In this document: positions 11,961-25,655 of the stretch, in pieces
Layout of the letters: every line of letters starts with the position of its first letter
How positions within the stretch are numbered: the stretch's first letter is position 1
Source: Pectinophora gossypiella
Lineage: Eukaryota > Arthropoda > Insecta > Lepidoptera > Gelechiidae
Direction of reading: 5' to 3'
DNA length: 64,000 bases
Assembly (NCBI RefSeq): GCF_024362695.1
Contig: NC_065416.1
Location: 16,336,501-16,400,500 of the forward strand
The notes under the pieces: generated by a model
Told to the model about the DNA's origin: nothing
What the model saw: the letters and a program-made list of their open reading frames with translations, nothing else
The model's database searches: none
Program-made: the position numbers and the translations under genes

Positions 11961-14900
11961 CGTTACCGAACTCATAAATATTACTCATTATTGCAATCGA
12001 TTTTGCGTACAATAGAGTTATAAATTAGGGCGGAAGGCAAGAGGGAAACCACTGCCCTATTTTTCGCTAAAAAGTAGCATGGCGCGACTCCACTCCGCCG
12101 ACAAGCGCGTGGCTCTTAAATTAGTGATGATGAGAGTTATGAATGTTATGTACTTTAGTATATAGATCTTGTCCCTATACAAGGTGTAAATTTTCAGTCA
12201 CAATGTTTCCTGCCGCCGTCTTAGTAAGGGGTCATCTTCGTTGTCTCCTGCCCCAGCAAAGTAAATTACAAATGTACCTAAAAGTTTCGGGACGAGAGCA
12301 CGTAGTACTGTGATGGAGGCTGTTTCTTGCGACGGTGATGTTCCGGTCGGATACAACAGGAGAACTATTGCAACAAACTCCGGGTATAATGAACTCCCAG
12401 CCCCTCCGGCACACCCCGCCCCCCCGCCGACGTTGTTTACACCTGCTGCGTCTATTCTTGTCCAGGTACAGCACAAAGCTGATTTTTTACCGTAATCCAA
12501 GTTAACAAAATATTTACACTGAAATTCTCCGAAAAAAATGAACATAAAATTTTATTAGACGATGGATACAAGGTTTGTTGTCTGTCAGCGACCAGTTGTA
12601 GCCGCAAGCTGAGGACGGAATAACAAATTGTTGATTTTATTGGCTCGACGACAGATTGCATGGTCTTATCGACATTGATCGTAATATCGTCAATGGACGA
12701 TAATCTTGAATATTGGCCTTTCCTATTTTCACAAAAATCCCTACTGTCGCTTTTGTAGAACGAATCATTCTCAGTTATTGGTCATGCAACGTATAAAGCC
12801 ATAATAAATGCAGTTACTCTATGTACGGATAATAACACAATACACGGCTTAATTTCAGCCATACAATGTGCAATGTTTATTCAAACAGTTGTTTGGGTTT
12901 GTTATGTTGTTGCTGGTCAGCGATCCTAGTTGCCGTAATTATTGTAAATAAGTACCACACTTATTATAGAGAGGTTGTTACTAGTAGCTGCTTTGTAGTC
13001 TAATAGAGAATTTCACATAAATATAAATAGATAGATAGATAAAAACATTTATTTGGTCTATATACACATATGCACGCAATAAGTAGGAAATTCGATACAG
13101 ACTGCTAATCAAAAAAGACGGAGCTGTGTATTCAACACGCCATTTATGCATGTGTGCTGCAGCAGCGCCAGACGGTCATAGCACAGCGCAAGTTTTTGCT
13201 CTCACGAACAAAACGCTGATTGTCAGCACGATTAGAGAAGAAATAAGTTTATGTCTTACCCATAGACAGGTCGTTAAAGCGAACGATAGCGCTGTTTTAT
13301 AATTATTAATTTCAGTATACATTTACTCGCAAAAATAATCTTAGAGCTAAGCGCAAAACCCTATCTTTACCGGTCGTTCTAATATCCACCTAGCAAATGG
13401 TACGATGGTGCGTAATGCGATTCGCCCGACTTCGTACAACTTCTCAGCTGCGTCCAAACTTTGTGATGAAAGGTACAATCACGAGCGAGCAAACAACTGG
13501 GACACACTTAGTGTCCATATATTTTTCGTCAGGAAAGTTCATTCTATTTTAGGTCAACGTGATGACAGCAGCAGGTAGCAGTAGGGAGGCTCGCTGCCGG
13601 ACAAATATTGTCAGTGTGACAACACGGCGGCGACACCGCGACACCGGCGCGACATTCCCGGGGGCACTGACCTTACAATATATAGCCCATCGTATTATCC
13701 TACTTCCGAATAGTAAATGGTTAATGCCATCTGCGGAAAATATACACAATAGTCACGTCAAAAAAATGTTAGATACTGATCCCTTTGCGACCTTTGGTTT
13801 TAAAAATTCGTAAATAAACTCTTATGATAACTTTTGGCTTTGCTCTCCGCATTGTAAATCACTTGCGTGAGTTTGTTTGTGTATCTATTTATAAAACGTA
13901 CTTATGAACAGTTTGAAAGGGACAGTGTTCCAATTTGCGTGAATGATAAGAGTTGGTAAAAGGTCGCTCGCGAGGGGCGGCGCGCCTCGGGGCCGCTCGC
14001 TGCCGGATAGTTTATAACTTAATAACACGACGCGACGGAGGCGCCCTCGCCTTCACCTACGATTTGTACAGTTAATACATCACGAGCATTTGAAATTCTT
14101 GTCACATCTTGTAAGAGCCAGTACTATCTGATGTAGTGTCTGTCATCTTTATAGTTTCATTCTCTTTCCAAGAAAGCTTTTAAAAATATGCAAAACGAGT
14201 AACTTTAGTTCTCTTCTTCTATCGTATAGGTTGTGAGGTAGTTTACCAATTTCATCAACCCTGGTGGCAGGATCATTATGGAACCGCCAAAGACTCCTGA
14301 CATGGCTCATGTAACGACTACTTACTTACATCAGTAAGTAGTAACGGGGCCAACTTTAGTTAGTAGGCAAAAGACAAAAACGAAAAACAAATGAGTAGCA
14401 TAATGTCGCTTCACTCCAACACCACGGGCGGCAGCAGCAGCCGCTGCACTGATACAAAGTAAACTCGTTGAAAGTAAAACTTATTTCATAAAAGTTGGTG
14501 TTGTGTTGAGCAGCGCTCTTGCTGTATTTGTTCCCTGTCTCGATAGCCAATTGATGTTATATCCGCAATGAATAGATAAGTGAAAGATTGTAATAAGTGT
14601 TATTCTTCTCACCTTAATGGTGATTTTAGCATACCAAAAACAATCATATCGATTTTATCATAGAAAAGTAATTTCCGTGATCGTTTTCAGACTTTAATAC
14701 CATAAAATAAAATGTACCTTGGCCGCCGCTACATGACTTACGATATCGCGCAACATGCCACGATTTCGAACGATAGACGTAAGTAGCGAATGCTGTCTAT
14801 GCAAATTATCGCCGTACTTTTATGGGTCAAAGCCCGCTATATGAATATGTCGCGTCGCGCTAGATGTGGGTCTTATGCCGCGAGCTCTGTAGGTGTGAAC

Positions 14901-15876
14901 TCAATACGATTTTGTTATGATCTAATCCAGTTATAATTGTATCTGTTTTATGATTCCGTAAGTAAGGTGATGTTCGACTTTGATCAGTAACATCAGTGTG
15001 TTGTTGCTTGTTTGAAGTGCAGACTCTGAACATCGCCCGCAGCCGCCCGCGGCCCGTCCGTCGTACCAGGTCATACACGTGTACACACTAGTACATCGTG
15101 CGATGTAACTGAGCTTTCTTCCATGACATCATCTGTGCAAAAATATCCGCTAACGACCGGAAGTGAGATCAAACAGTTATCGAACAAATAGTTATTATGA
15201 TTTTTTCTGACAGGAAGCCGTCGTTTGTTTTCCTTTAAGTATCTATTTGTGGAATATGTATTATGTAAATAATATAGACGGTTCGCCAAGACACAGTGTC
15301 CACAGGAGGGACTACACACTCGCATAGTTATATTGGATTACATTAAGAGAGGGCGACATCCCTAGCAGGTAATGTAAACAACAGCTGACGCGCAACAAGT
15401 GTAGGGACAGACAACCCCGCCCCCCGCCTCGCCCCGCACCTGCACCCTGCGTGTGCCACATTTACATCCTCGAGTCGAGCCTCCTGAGAGCGGGGATAGC
15501 CTTGCCACAGGCATGTAAGGATGCCAAGCTTTTTAAATGTAGGTTCACAATTATATTCAAGCCTAAAATAGAAGGGCGTACTGCTTGGTGACTGATACAT
15601 AGTGAGTACAATAACAAAAATATCATCAATATTGTAATATAATACGGAAGTTGTTACGTCGTACTCGGTTGTTCCCTCATCACTCCCGCCTCAGGGGAAG
15701 GATCAGAATCACTTTCCTTATAATGTTATTTATTCAGCAAAATGCTATTGTATTAAGGATGGTTATTGTGTGGTGGTCTTCAGTCTTTAGTCTGTTAATC
15801 GCCGGCGCGCCTTATAAGAAGGGTTTATTACTTTTAAATAAAAAAATAATGGCCCCGATTCTTGCTGACTGACACC
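11961..15876. other. Non-coding DNA
   Basis: No gene is supported. Features include a GATA-type microsatellite near 13028-13042 and GC-rich patches near 12400-12440, 13610-13660 and 13970-14050. Longer frames, such as the one at 12198-12545 on the minus strand, lack any domain, signal or coding bias. Confidence 0.45.
13716..13770 (+). repeat. LINE-type retroposon 3' end, copy 3 (short)
   Basis: Only the last 50 or so bases remain: GTTAATGCCATCTGCGG, then CACAATAGTCACGTC, then an A run. It is a 5'-truncated copy of the family at 8461 and 11131, which is the expected outcome of target-primed reverse transcription. Confidence 0.6.
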
Positions 15877-16087
15877 TCATTTTCTTATCCGCCGAAAAGG
15901 AAAAGGACCCGCGCTAATAAAATAGGCATCTCGCTCATATTTGACACCAATGGGTGTCCCCATTTGAGGTGTGCTGTTATGTAATACTGTCGGGTTATTG
16001 GCCAATATAAAATTTTGGCAGGGCTTTATAAATTTCTGAAATTGAAGTGTGTTCCGTCTCTTTCTTTTTCAGCGGATAAGAAAATGA
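15877..16087. mobile_element. MITE with about 30-bp terminal inverted repeats
   Basis: The left end reads TCATTTTCTTATCCGCCGAA and the right end is its reverse complement with few changes (ending AGCGGATAAGAAAATGA). The inverted repeats extend about 30 bp each. The element is about 211 bp and encodes nothing. It fits a non-autonomous DNA transposon. The target duplication could not be fixed by eye. Confidence 0.7.
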
Positions 16088-19000
16088 CAGGAATAACTTA
16101 AAATAAAATTAGTTAGATGGTGTGTCCAGGAATCAGCTAATCAGTTACATTAAAATCATCTACAGCACTATCGAATACGTAACGAAGACAGTTTCTTTAA
16201 ATTAAAAAACAAGGAAAATAATTGTATAATCAAAACACGGAATATTTTCCTGCAGTCATCTTGTAAATTTTACAGAGAATAATTAATAGGTCAGTTGTTT
16301 TTTCAGTGAGCCTTGTCAGGGGCCGCTGGCGGCTCAATAACAAGCACGATGACTATCTTTAATACTTGACCACGTCCCTGATGTGATCATCAACGCGCCG
16401 AGCAGAGGTCACGGGGAGATTTACGACTGCTTTTTTAACCGAATAGAAATAGTACGAGATTCGCAGAAATGTGATCATAGCTTCCGAACATCACATAATT
16501 GTTAACAGTAGATTTATGAGATCCAGCTGAGTCGCTCAGTGAATATGGTTCACCGGTCAGTCGGCTGACGACTGTCAGTGGGGTCAGTGACCCGCAGCCG
16601 CAGCACCCACTGTAGTATCAGCTGTCAACAAGTGTGGCGCACGCGTGGAGCCCTATTTTTGAAACGTTCATCCCCAACTCACGTGCGAAATGATTTGCTA
16701 CGTTAAATGGGAATATAGTATACTTCGCGACGAAAATCGAAAACGAACAATTAAAAAATATAATCACCATAGAATAAGGAATAACACACATCACGCCGAT
16801 TCTCGCCGTATCTAACTTTAAAGAGTTTTCACTGGAAAAGAATACTACCAATATTCTACAAGTCCGTTTGAAAAACAAACAGCTCAGATGTAGGTTCTAC
16901 CAACACTGGGCGGTAACTTACGTGTTGATTGATATAACTATAACTAAGTTAAGCGGTGACGGAAGCACTCAGTCATTGTGTGGTCTCTCCCCCGTGCTTC
17001 GGAGGGCATGTAAAAAGGCGGAAGCATTACATGTGTGGTTAGCTGAAATACATCTCCCTGCCAAACTGTCATAGCTATTTAGCAGCACTACAACTAATTG
17101 GTAATGAGAAAATACAAAGGTCCGGCTGTAACTGCCTCGCTGCTGCTCGTTCAATTTTAATGAGGCTGTTTTGCTCACGAGAAAACGAGATTTAAATCTT
17201 CATTACATAATTTTATATTTAAAACCACTTGGTTATAATCCGATACAGTTTTTAATGCTTTTAGTAGTTAACAGTATAGTCGAAATGTATCATATGAGCG
17301 AGGGTAAAGTATCATGGTCATGACGTCATCAGCCGTCACGTATCAAGCGCGGCCATCACCGCGTGTAATGTGCATTCGTTATTCTCCATACCTTTACTAC
17401 TCAGGGTACTTACACCAATTTATAAAACAACACACGATTTTACGAAGTTTTTATTAGCTTCATCTACATGTATTGCAGTTTTACAACTTTAAACGAATCG
17501 AATCACTACACTGAAACCAACAATAATAATTGGTTCATTAATACGATTACATGCATCGACATTGTCTATTTTTTAAGAAGTTGAGTCACATTTTATCGTG
17601 ATCACCAATTGTTTATATTTGTTCATAGGTGTCCATTAACTGATCAAACAAAGTCGGGAATTTCCGGTCGTAGCTAATGTTCGTGTAACAGATATAATGC
17701 ACTAGACCGGCCTAAAATATTATATTAAATGACACGATACTGCCGTGTTGTTACTCTGACATAAACATTCGATCACGCTGGATTAGATAAATAATGCGGT
17801 CATTAATGTTACTAGCCCAGCAGTGAGTGCTCACGTGTGGGTGACGGGCGTCACATAGTGGAGTATTAAGCTGTCACTTTGTAGTCGTCGCCGTGCGAAG
17901 TGAGTGGAGCCGCTGGCGCCGACAAGTCTAACTCCACGTTCACATTCAGCCGCTGCCGCTGCTCACCTCCTTACTCACTTCACTACGGTGGCAATGCGGA
18001 TGTCCAATTTTGTCATAAGTCATCGCTCATCTTACTAAACGACGTATCTGCGAAACTGACATTACCACATATACTTAACTAGTAAAGGAGGAACAAGTCA
18101 GTTCTGAAACAAACATAACGACGAAGGTAGGTACTTACTACACAAAGCACTCTCGTGCAACTCTTTTCGACTCCGGCGCCGGCGGCAGTGGTGATTGCGG
18201 TGACAGACATGAATGTCGGCACTTGTGCACTCCTCGGTGTACTCGCCTCGCTCTGCTCACCACCTTGTGCACACTTTCCGCTAGTTGCCGCTGCGGAAGC
18301 GTGGTGTGCTGGAAGTGTGGACTGAATATGAACTAAGTGTAATTGAGTGTCGGGAATGTAGCACATACCCTTCAAGCAAACTGACAATTGTACAAGATGA
18401 CCTGTTTAATCTATTAATGGCGAAATGGTTCGCACCGAACAGTCGTAGTTTTATTGGCGTCGTTTTATGTGTACCATTGTTGGTGGACAAATAGGGAGAG
18501 CGTGTCCATAACCGGCGCCATAATATTGTCGTAAAACACGCCGCCGCCACCTCCGGCTGACACCGCCGGCGACACGGCCGCCTCACTGCTGTCTATGTAT
18601 ACAACTACTTACATATTATATCTAACGACGCGCGACATAACAAGATATTAAATGCCAGTGTTAAATGCATTATAATTGCTGTGATGATGACCGCCATAAA
18701 TGGCAACCACTTCATTTATAACGTATTCTATGCATTTAATATTATATCTCACCACTGCCCTCCATATAATTAACGCAGTGTCCATGGAATTGGATGTATT
18801 TGTTTGTACTCTGTCGAGATTTACGGTTGTCACTTTAGAGTACTTAAGTAGGTAAATGGAATTTAAGATCTAGGAACTAGGAATTCATTGACTAATTTAA
18901 AATATCAATTGATTGTAAATTTGACTAATTGTTAATTTTTGAAATAATAATTTAATAATGTTCTAATTTTTTGTTTTTATGTATGGGAATTATTAATGAT

Positions 19001-19159
19001 GTATTTGATTATTATTTTTGTTATCTATTGATTTATGTTTAGTTGTAATTGGATTGTATTGTATTAAGCATTATCGAATTGGGCCTGGCCTGTTATGATA
19101 ATGTGTGTGAATATGTAATAAATAAATAAATAAATAAATAAATATTCTTCTTGTTTCAG
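16088..19159. other. Non-coding DNA
   Basis: No gene is supported. AT-rich, with GC patches near 17890-17960 and 18160-18300 and an (AAAT)n microsatellite at about 19118-19144 that ends just before the candidate exon at 19160. The microsatellite follows AT-rich sequence typical of a retroposon tail. Confidence 0.45.
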
Positions 19160-19211
19160 GTTTTCAAGTTTGGAGCCACGTCAGCGGAGGAATAATAGCT
19201 AAATTTTAAAA
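19160..19211 (+). other. Candidate 5' UTR exon of the receptor gene
   Basis: The segment is preceded by a good acceptor (TTCTTCTTGTTTCAG) and followed by a good donor (GTGAGTG). It contains no ATG, so it can only be non-coding. Spliced to the acceptor at 20761-20763 it would add leader to the receptor mRNA. This is inferred from splice signals only. Confidence 0.4.
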
Positions 19212-20763
19212 GTGAGTGTATATATACTTGATAATAATAAAATTATACTTCTTATTAAAATATCCTTTTATGTTTTAGCTTTTATCTATCTGTCTACAAA
19301 CTACATTATACTTACATTATACGAAAGGAATTTGAAATAAAATGAAGCGTACTCTATTTAGTATATTTACAGTATGTAATGTAGCGTATGACCGAACACT
19401 GCGAATGTGTAATGTGCGGAGAATACTTAACGAGAATCTGGCCGAATGCGTAAACAATTTAGTTCCCTAGAGTCGCTGTAAAACAACCCGTGTGTAATCT
19501 ATAGTCATCTCATGTCAGGGGGTTGCGTACCAACGAGGCGTCTACTGAAAAGGATGTCACTACTGTAAACCCATGTGTATGTTAAGTCACGCTAGCGCGA
19601 GTCGTGCGTGACTGTACGACACACGTGTCCCCGCCGGCGTGGCAGCTATACCGCGCGTGTGCGGCGGACGCGGCTGATTTCCCAAAGGATGTATGTTAAT
19701 ATTATGATCCCCGCGATGTATGTTGCGCGATTACCGCTCCACTCACTGTGTATTGTTAAGTGTGTTATCCAAGATTATATTTTGATGTCAAATATAGATT
19801 GCTTGTAAAATTCCTCGCTTTAATCTATGAGAACCGTAACTTTCTAACAATATGCCACAACGTAGCTGTGACTACGTCCCCTTGCATGGACTTCAGTTGT
19901 CTCTACAAGTACACTGGCTCTGCCTCCGCTAAGTGCCCTGACGATGTAGCCCCCGCACCCCTAACCACGTATAAGTATGCATTCCATGATGATTGGTCGA
20001 GGAGAACACCTGAACAAACAAACTTACTTTCGCATTATAACTCACTTTCGCTTTGGGAATATGATTTCGTGTACCTAACTTTTAACCGTTATCATTAGGT
20101 CCATCATGGAACTAGAGAGAAATATGTTGTTCAGTTACCGATGTCGTTGATATTTTGAAATAAATAAGTAAGTGAAATAAGTATACGTAAGTTATGCGCG
20201 TGATATGCGGGTGCCGTGCTACGGCTACAGATCTGAAAGGCATCGTCTCGACACACGACACGCGACCGACGCCCGCGAGAATTACCATTTAAATAGAAAC
20301 GCAGATTGTGCCGCGCGTCGCTACATTTAATATTACCTAAGCGGGTTGTGAACCAAGTGTGAAGAAATCTTTCTGACTTTATAATGGAGTTACAATGCCG
20401 CTTGTTGCGGGGCTGGCAGGGAGATGGCACATACAGCTGTACTTTAACGCAAGGTGCTTGTTTTTACGATTATTTAACTATTTATTTATTGCTATTTTTT
20501 TTTTTTTTTTTAGAAATCACGCCTCAGTGATATGCAGGATTCATCTTTGGATAGTTTAGACCCATAGTTAAATAGAACGTACTATGTTCGTACGTCTCAC
20601 TGTTGAGCACAGGCTTCCACCAATCAACCGGATGATCCTTCTCCACGCTGCTCCACTGCGGCTTAGCTAAACAGAAACTTTGAAAAAGGTTATTACCTAT
20701 AAACATTGTTACCTATTGAAGTAAGATTAGTATTTTTTATGTTTGTTGTGTGTATTGTCGCAG
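19212..20763 (+). other. Probable intron of the receptor 5' UTR
   Basis: The stretch runs between the candidate donor at 19212 and the acceptor CAG at 20761-20763. It holds a CACACGTGTC E-box at about 19619-19628, a T run near 20497-20512, and the inverted repeat fragment at 20606-20660. Open frames here (for example 19760-20098) show no coding character. Confidence 0.4.
20606..20660 (-). repeat. Interspersed repeat fragment
   Basis: This is the inverted counterpart of 10981-11046. On the minus strand it reads CCGCAGTGGAGCAGCGTGG and then the AATCAACCGG junction seen from the plus strand. Confidence 0.5.
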
Positions 20764-20766
20764 GTG

Positions 20767-20798
20767 ATGGCGCGGCAGCGGCGGCGATGACACCATGA
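20767..20798 (+). promoter_or_regulatory. Two overlapping upstream ORFs in the receptor leader
   Basis: Three bases into the exon an ATG at 20767 opens a seven-codon frame that stops at TGA 20788-20790. A second ATG at 20787 opens a three-codon frame whose stop (20796-20798) overlaps the main ATG at 20795. The first has G at -3 and G at +4. The main ATG has A at -3. Such uORFs usually lower main-frame translation. Confidence 0.6.
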
Positions 20799-22536
20799 AC
20801 CCTAACGAAGAAGAGGACCGCGTGGCGTGCGCGCTCGCCAACAACCAGACCGCGCCGCCGCCAGGTACCTACTGCTGCACTGCCGCCCGTAACCACTACA
20901 TCCACGTGCTGGCCGTGTACTACTCTGCCCACCCCTGTTCTGTTGCAGGCGTATACTGCGAGGGCACGTTCGACCAGTGGCGGTGTTGGCCGCCCACGCC
21001 CGCCAACAGCACCGCCTACGCCGCCTGCCCCGACTTCGTGCCCGGCTTCCGACCTGAGCGTGCGTATGCATCTACGCACTCACTCGCCTCCCTCCCTCAC
21101 TCCTCCCTACTTTTATGTCGTATTCATTGGTTCCAGTATGGGCGCACAAGGAGTGTACGGCGACCGGCACGTGGTGGACGCACCCGGAGACCGGCCGGCC
21201 CTGGTCCAACTACACCACCTGCGTCAAGCCCGAGGATGTCGGTATCAGTACACAACCTCGCCACCCCCCACCCCCCGCTTTCGCCCCCGCTCTAACCGCG
21301 TGTGTGTGTGTCTTTGCATGTGTATATATATATCTCTAACTAAGACGTACATATACGTATGTTAGTATACACTTTGTTAATTTGCTGGTAAACACCAAAT
21401 GTGCGAGTATGATAATGTTAGTGTTTTGTACACATTGTGTAGTGTAGGTGCAGGGTGTAACGCGCGCTGTGTTGCAGGACGTGAGCGAGATCATCGCGGT
21501 GTACGAGGCGGGCTACAGCGTGTCGCTGGTGGCGCTGCTGCTGTCGCTCGGCATCCTCTTCTACTTCAAGTGAGTGTCAGCCGGAGCGGCGGCAGGGGGA
21601 GGGGGGCGAGCAGCGCTAGGGCTGACGCGGCGCGTGTGTTGCAGGAGCCTGCGCTGCGCGCGCATCACCGTGCACATGAACCTGTTCGCGTCGTTCGCGG
21701 CCAACAACGCGCTGTGGCTGGCGTGGTACGGGCTGGTGGTGCGCGCGCCCGACACGCTGGAGGCGTCGCCGGGCTGGTGCCGCGCGCTCAACGCCACGCT
21801 GCAGTACGCGCTGCTCACCAACTACACGTGGATGCTGTGCGAGGGCGTGTACCTGCACACGGTGCTGGTGAGCGCGTTCGTGTCGGAGCGGCGGCTGCTG
21901 CGGGCGCTGCTGGCGGCCGGCTGGCTGCTGCCCGTGCCGCCGGCCGCGCTCAACGCCGCGCGCCGCGCCGCCGCCGACGACCCGCTGTGCTGGATGGACG
22001 AGGGCGCGCCGCGGCCCGAGCTGGCCGTGCTCGTGTGCGTCGCCGTGCTGCTCAACCTCGGCTTCCTGTGCAACATCGTGCGCGTGCTGTGCACCAAGCT
22101 GCGGGCCGGCGGCGGCCCGGCGGGCGCGCAGCGGCCCTCGGCCACGGCGCTGCACGCGCTGCGCGCCACCTGCCTGCTGGCGCCGCTGCTCGGCCTGCAG
22201 TACCTGCTCACGCCGTTCCGGCCGCCGCGCACGGCGTCCTGGTGGCTCGCATACGAGTACGTGTCGGCGCTGAGCACGTCGCTGCAGGGGCTGTGCGTCG
22301 CCGTGCTGTATTGCTTCTGCAACGGCGAGGTGCTCGCGCAGCTGCGGCGGCGCTGGCGCGTGCTGACGTTCCGGCCGCGAGCCAACTCCACCACCAACAC
22401 GACGGTGTCGGTGAGTACCCGGCGCGCGCGGCGGGGCGCGGCCCGAGCCCGGCCCGCCGCGCGCGCGCCTCACGCTCGCGCGCTGTTGCAGTTCGTGCGG
22501 TCGGCGGCGCCGGGCGCGGCCGAGGACAAGGTGTGA
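20795..22536 (+). CDS. Class B (secretin-family) GPCR, DH31/calcitonin-receptor-like
   Basis: This is a seven-transmembrane peptide-hormone receptor expected at the plasma membrane, coupling to Gs/cAMP as in its family. Coding exons are 20795-20864, 20949-21059, 21137-21237, 21478-21569, 21645-22410 and 22492-22536, all GT-AG and in phase, giving 394 residues. The extracellular hormone-binding domain (about 12-94) has six cysteines (C12, C27, C36, C50, C67, C89) with CWPPTP, CPDFVPGF and PWSNYTTC. TM1 starts near residue 100. SLRCARITVHMNLF, CEGVYLHT and SLQGLCVAVLYCFCNGEV mark TM2, TM3 and TM7. The WSNYTTC and CPDFV signatures favour the DH31 receptor; the PDF receptor is the main alternative. 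The donor after residue 94 (GTCGGT) is weak but keeps phase. No signal peptide is visible, so an upstream start may be missing. Coding exons are very GC-rich. Confidence 0.88.
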
Positions 22537-22659
22537 CTGGCGGCGGGCGGCGCGGCCGGCGCAGGGGCCGAGCCCCCGGCGCGGCCGCACGCGCGCGTCA
22601 TCCGCTTCCAGTGCGACAGCGACGACGACGCGCCGCCGCCCGACACGCGCCTGCTCTGA
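22537..22659 (+). other. In-frame 40-codon extension after the receptor stop
   Basis: The receptor frame stops at TGA 22534-22536, followed by C. The same frame then stays open for 40 codons to TGA 22657-22659 and ends RVIRFQCDSDDDAPPPDTRL plus one more leucine. This has a balanced, protein-like composition with G or C at nearly all third positions. It could be a stop-codon readthrough tail (UGA-C is the leakiest context), coding DNA interrupted by a recent mutation or assembly error, or a tail joined by unusual splicing. A 42-nt intron at 22531-22572 would keep frame but is too short and lacks a good acceptor. Confidence 0.5.
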
Positions 22660-23832
22660 GCGCCGCCGCCCCCGTGGACGATAAACTAGTTTTGTACCAA
22701 TTGTTGTGCTATCGTTATTAGTGTACATATTGTAAATGTTGTGGATCAGTAGGAACGTGTCATACGGGTACCTGTCGGTGGAGGGAGCCGCCCTCGCCTC
22801 CGCGATCGTTGTTGTGGTGACGTCACGCGCACGCCACGCGCCGCTCACTCGCGCCCGTCGCGTGCGCGTGGCGTCTGCGCGCGTTGAGTTTTTTTTATTT
22901 ATTGCGTTTGATAATATAGTGGATCACGGATCTTGTAAATGGATGTAAATAATGTGTAAATGTAAATACAAAAGTGTTACGGATGTGTCGTTTTATTTGA
23001 TCCTGTGAAACTAGACGCGCGACGGTGCACTCGTGCGCACGTGACTGACATGTGTATCTATTTTAATTTGTGCATTCATGCCATAACGATGTCACATTAC
23101 TCATCATTGAGATGAGTAGGTAATATATCATCTCAATGAGACATAGTTAACCAACGGTCTCTACTCAGTGTCTGGCGTCTGACTATCATACCTCTCTTAA
23201 CTAGAAAATATATTAGGTAGTATTATTAATCACCTGTCACTGTACAGTCACGTACAGTCTGGTTTAATCATCCTCAGTAGATGGAGGATGATGGTGGTGA
23301 TAAGTCCAGCTCATCACATTATTATATCTTGGGACGGGACAGCCACGGCGTTTGTTCTAGGACTTGCATCTCTACCGACCCAAGTAGGGATTATCTTTTT
23401 GTGTTCGTGAGTTTATGTTTGTAAGTAGACTGATTTAAAATCCCTAGTCAATTATAAATAGCAGTGCGCGTGCGCGACGCGACGAGGGGCGGTGAGTAAC
23501 GATCTTCCGATCAGTATTGTCTCTAATCTATAAATTAATTGGCGACTGAGTCGGCGTGCCAATGTGAGGTGTATTTATACCGGCGCGCGCCACGCGCCTT
23601 ATATGGTAACATTGCGGTGATTGCAACAGGGACAATAAAACATGCAAAACAGTAACAAAAATTATAATTAAATCATAATAGCTTAAATTATCTCACTTAC
23701 ACAAAACGCAAGAGCGTACAGTCTCCGAGAGCGAGTGCAAAATAAATACATTTGTAGAGCGACAGTACAAAACGTGAGAGGAGGCGAGCTGCAGCTGACG
23801 GCTGGCAGCTGACTGCTGACGGCGGGCGGCGC
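22660..23832. other. 3' UTRs and spacer between convergent genes
   Basis: The receptor (plus) and actin (minus) genes face each other. A plus-strand AATAAA lies at about 23634-23639 and could end a long receptor 3' UTR. The perfect 11-bp inverted repeat CATTGAGATGA (23105-23115) / TCATCTCAATG (23128-23138) could form a hairpin in either transcript. No other gene is seen. Confidence 0.5.
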
Positions 23833-24978
<1,146 letters not shown>

Positions 24979-25588
24979 CTACGACGCTCACTGATCACAC
25001 TTCAACTCGACTCTGGAACAATAAGATACTTGTCACTTATCACAATCCCCTCAATATTCCAAGTGTAGTATTAGTAGAGTATCGTGAAAGCAAGCAGGTC
25101 GCAGATTTGTAAAATGATGCTTTTAAATACATGTGTCATTACACTAGGGTTATTAATGTCTACGTACTTCAAAAGTCATTTAAAGCCACATTGTCAGCTG
25201 TGGTTGAAAACATCCATTTTGTATTGAATGGATATCACATCCAAGGAATGATTATAATTATGAAACTAAATAAAGCCACTTCAATGGCCTGATAGCGAGG
25301 GCATTATTTAGTGTTATATCGTTCGGTAGCAGTTAGTAACGGTCAACTGTAACGTTATGTAGCTATTCTGCAAGCCACATTGCGATTGTTAGCACTCACT
25401 GGAGCGGAAATTCAAACCGAGCGGTCGCTAGAGCTACACCCGCAAAGCTGCGCCGGCGTGACTGCTGAAGTCACCCGGTGCGGTGCTGCGTTCAATGATA
25501 GCGAGGTGCAAGAAACACTGAAACAATCCAGGCGGCAAGCAGGCACTAATATTAGCACTAAACGAGCACTGATAAGGCACACGGCTGA

Positions 25589-25655
25589 GACTCACGGCGC
25601 GGGCGCAGGCAGCGGCGGCAGTGAGCGCGGCGGGCCGGCACGCGGCTATATAGCG
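25589..25655 (-). promoter_or_regulatory. Probable actin promoter: TATA box, start and first donor
   Basis: A CTATATAG box at 25646-25653, inside the palindrome GCTATATAGC, sits in GC-rich DNA. About 28 bases downstream on the minus strand is TCACT (near 25621-25624), an acceptable arthropod initiator. A GTGAGT donor starts at 25595. With the acceptor at 24969 this would give a leader exon of about 26 bases and an intron of about 627 bases. All inferred from signals. Confidence 0.45.

Noticed and set aside
21399..22721. 440-codon plus-strand frame over the receptor exons
   Set aside because: It is the wrong frame of very GC-rich receptor exons; alanine/arginine-rich with no domain.
21616..22848. 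410-codon minus-strand frame over the receptor
   Set aside because: Antisense shadow of GC-rich coding DNA; Arg/Gln/His-rich composition.
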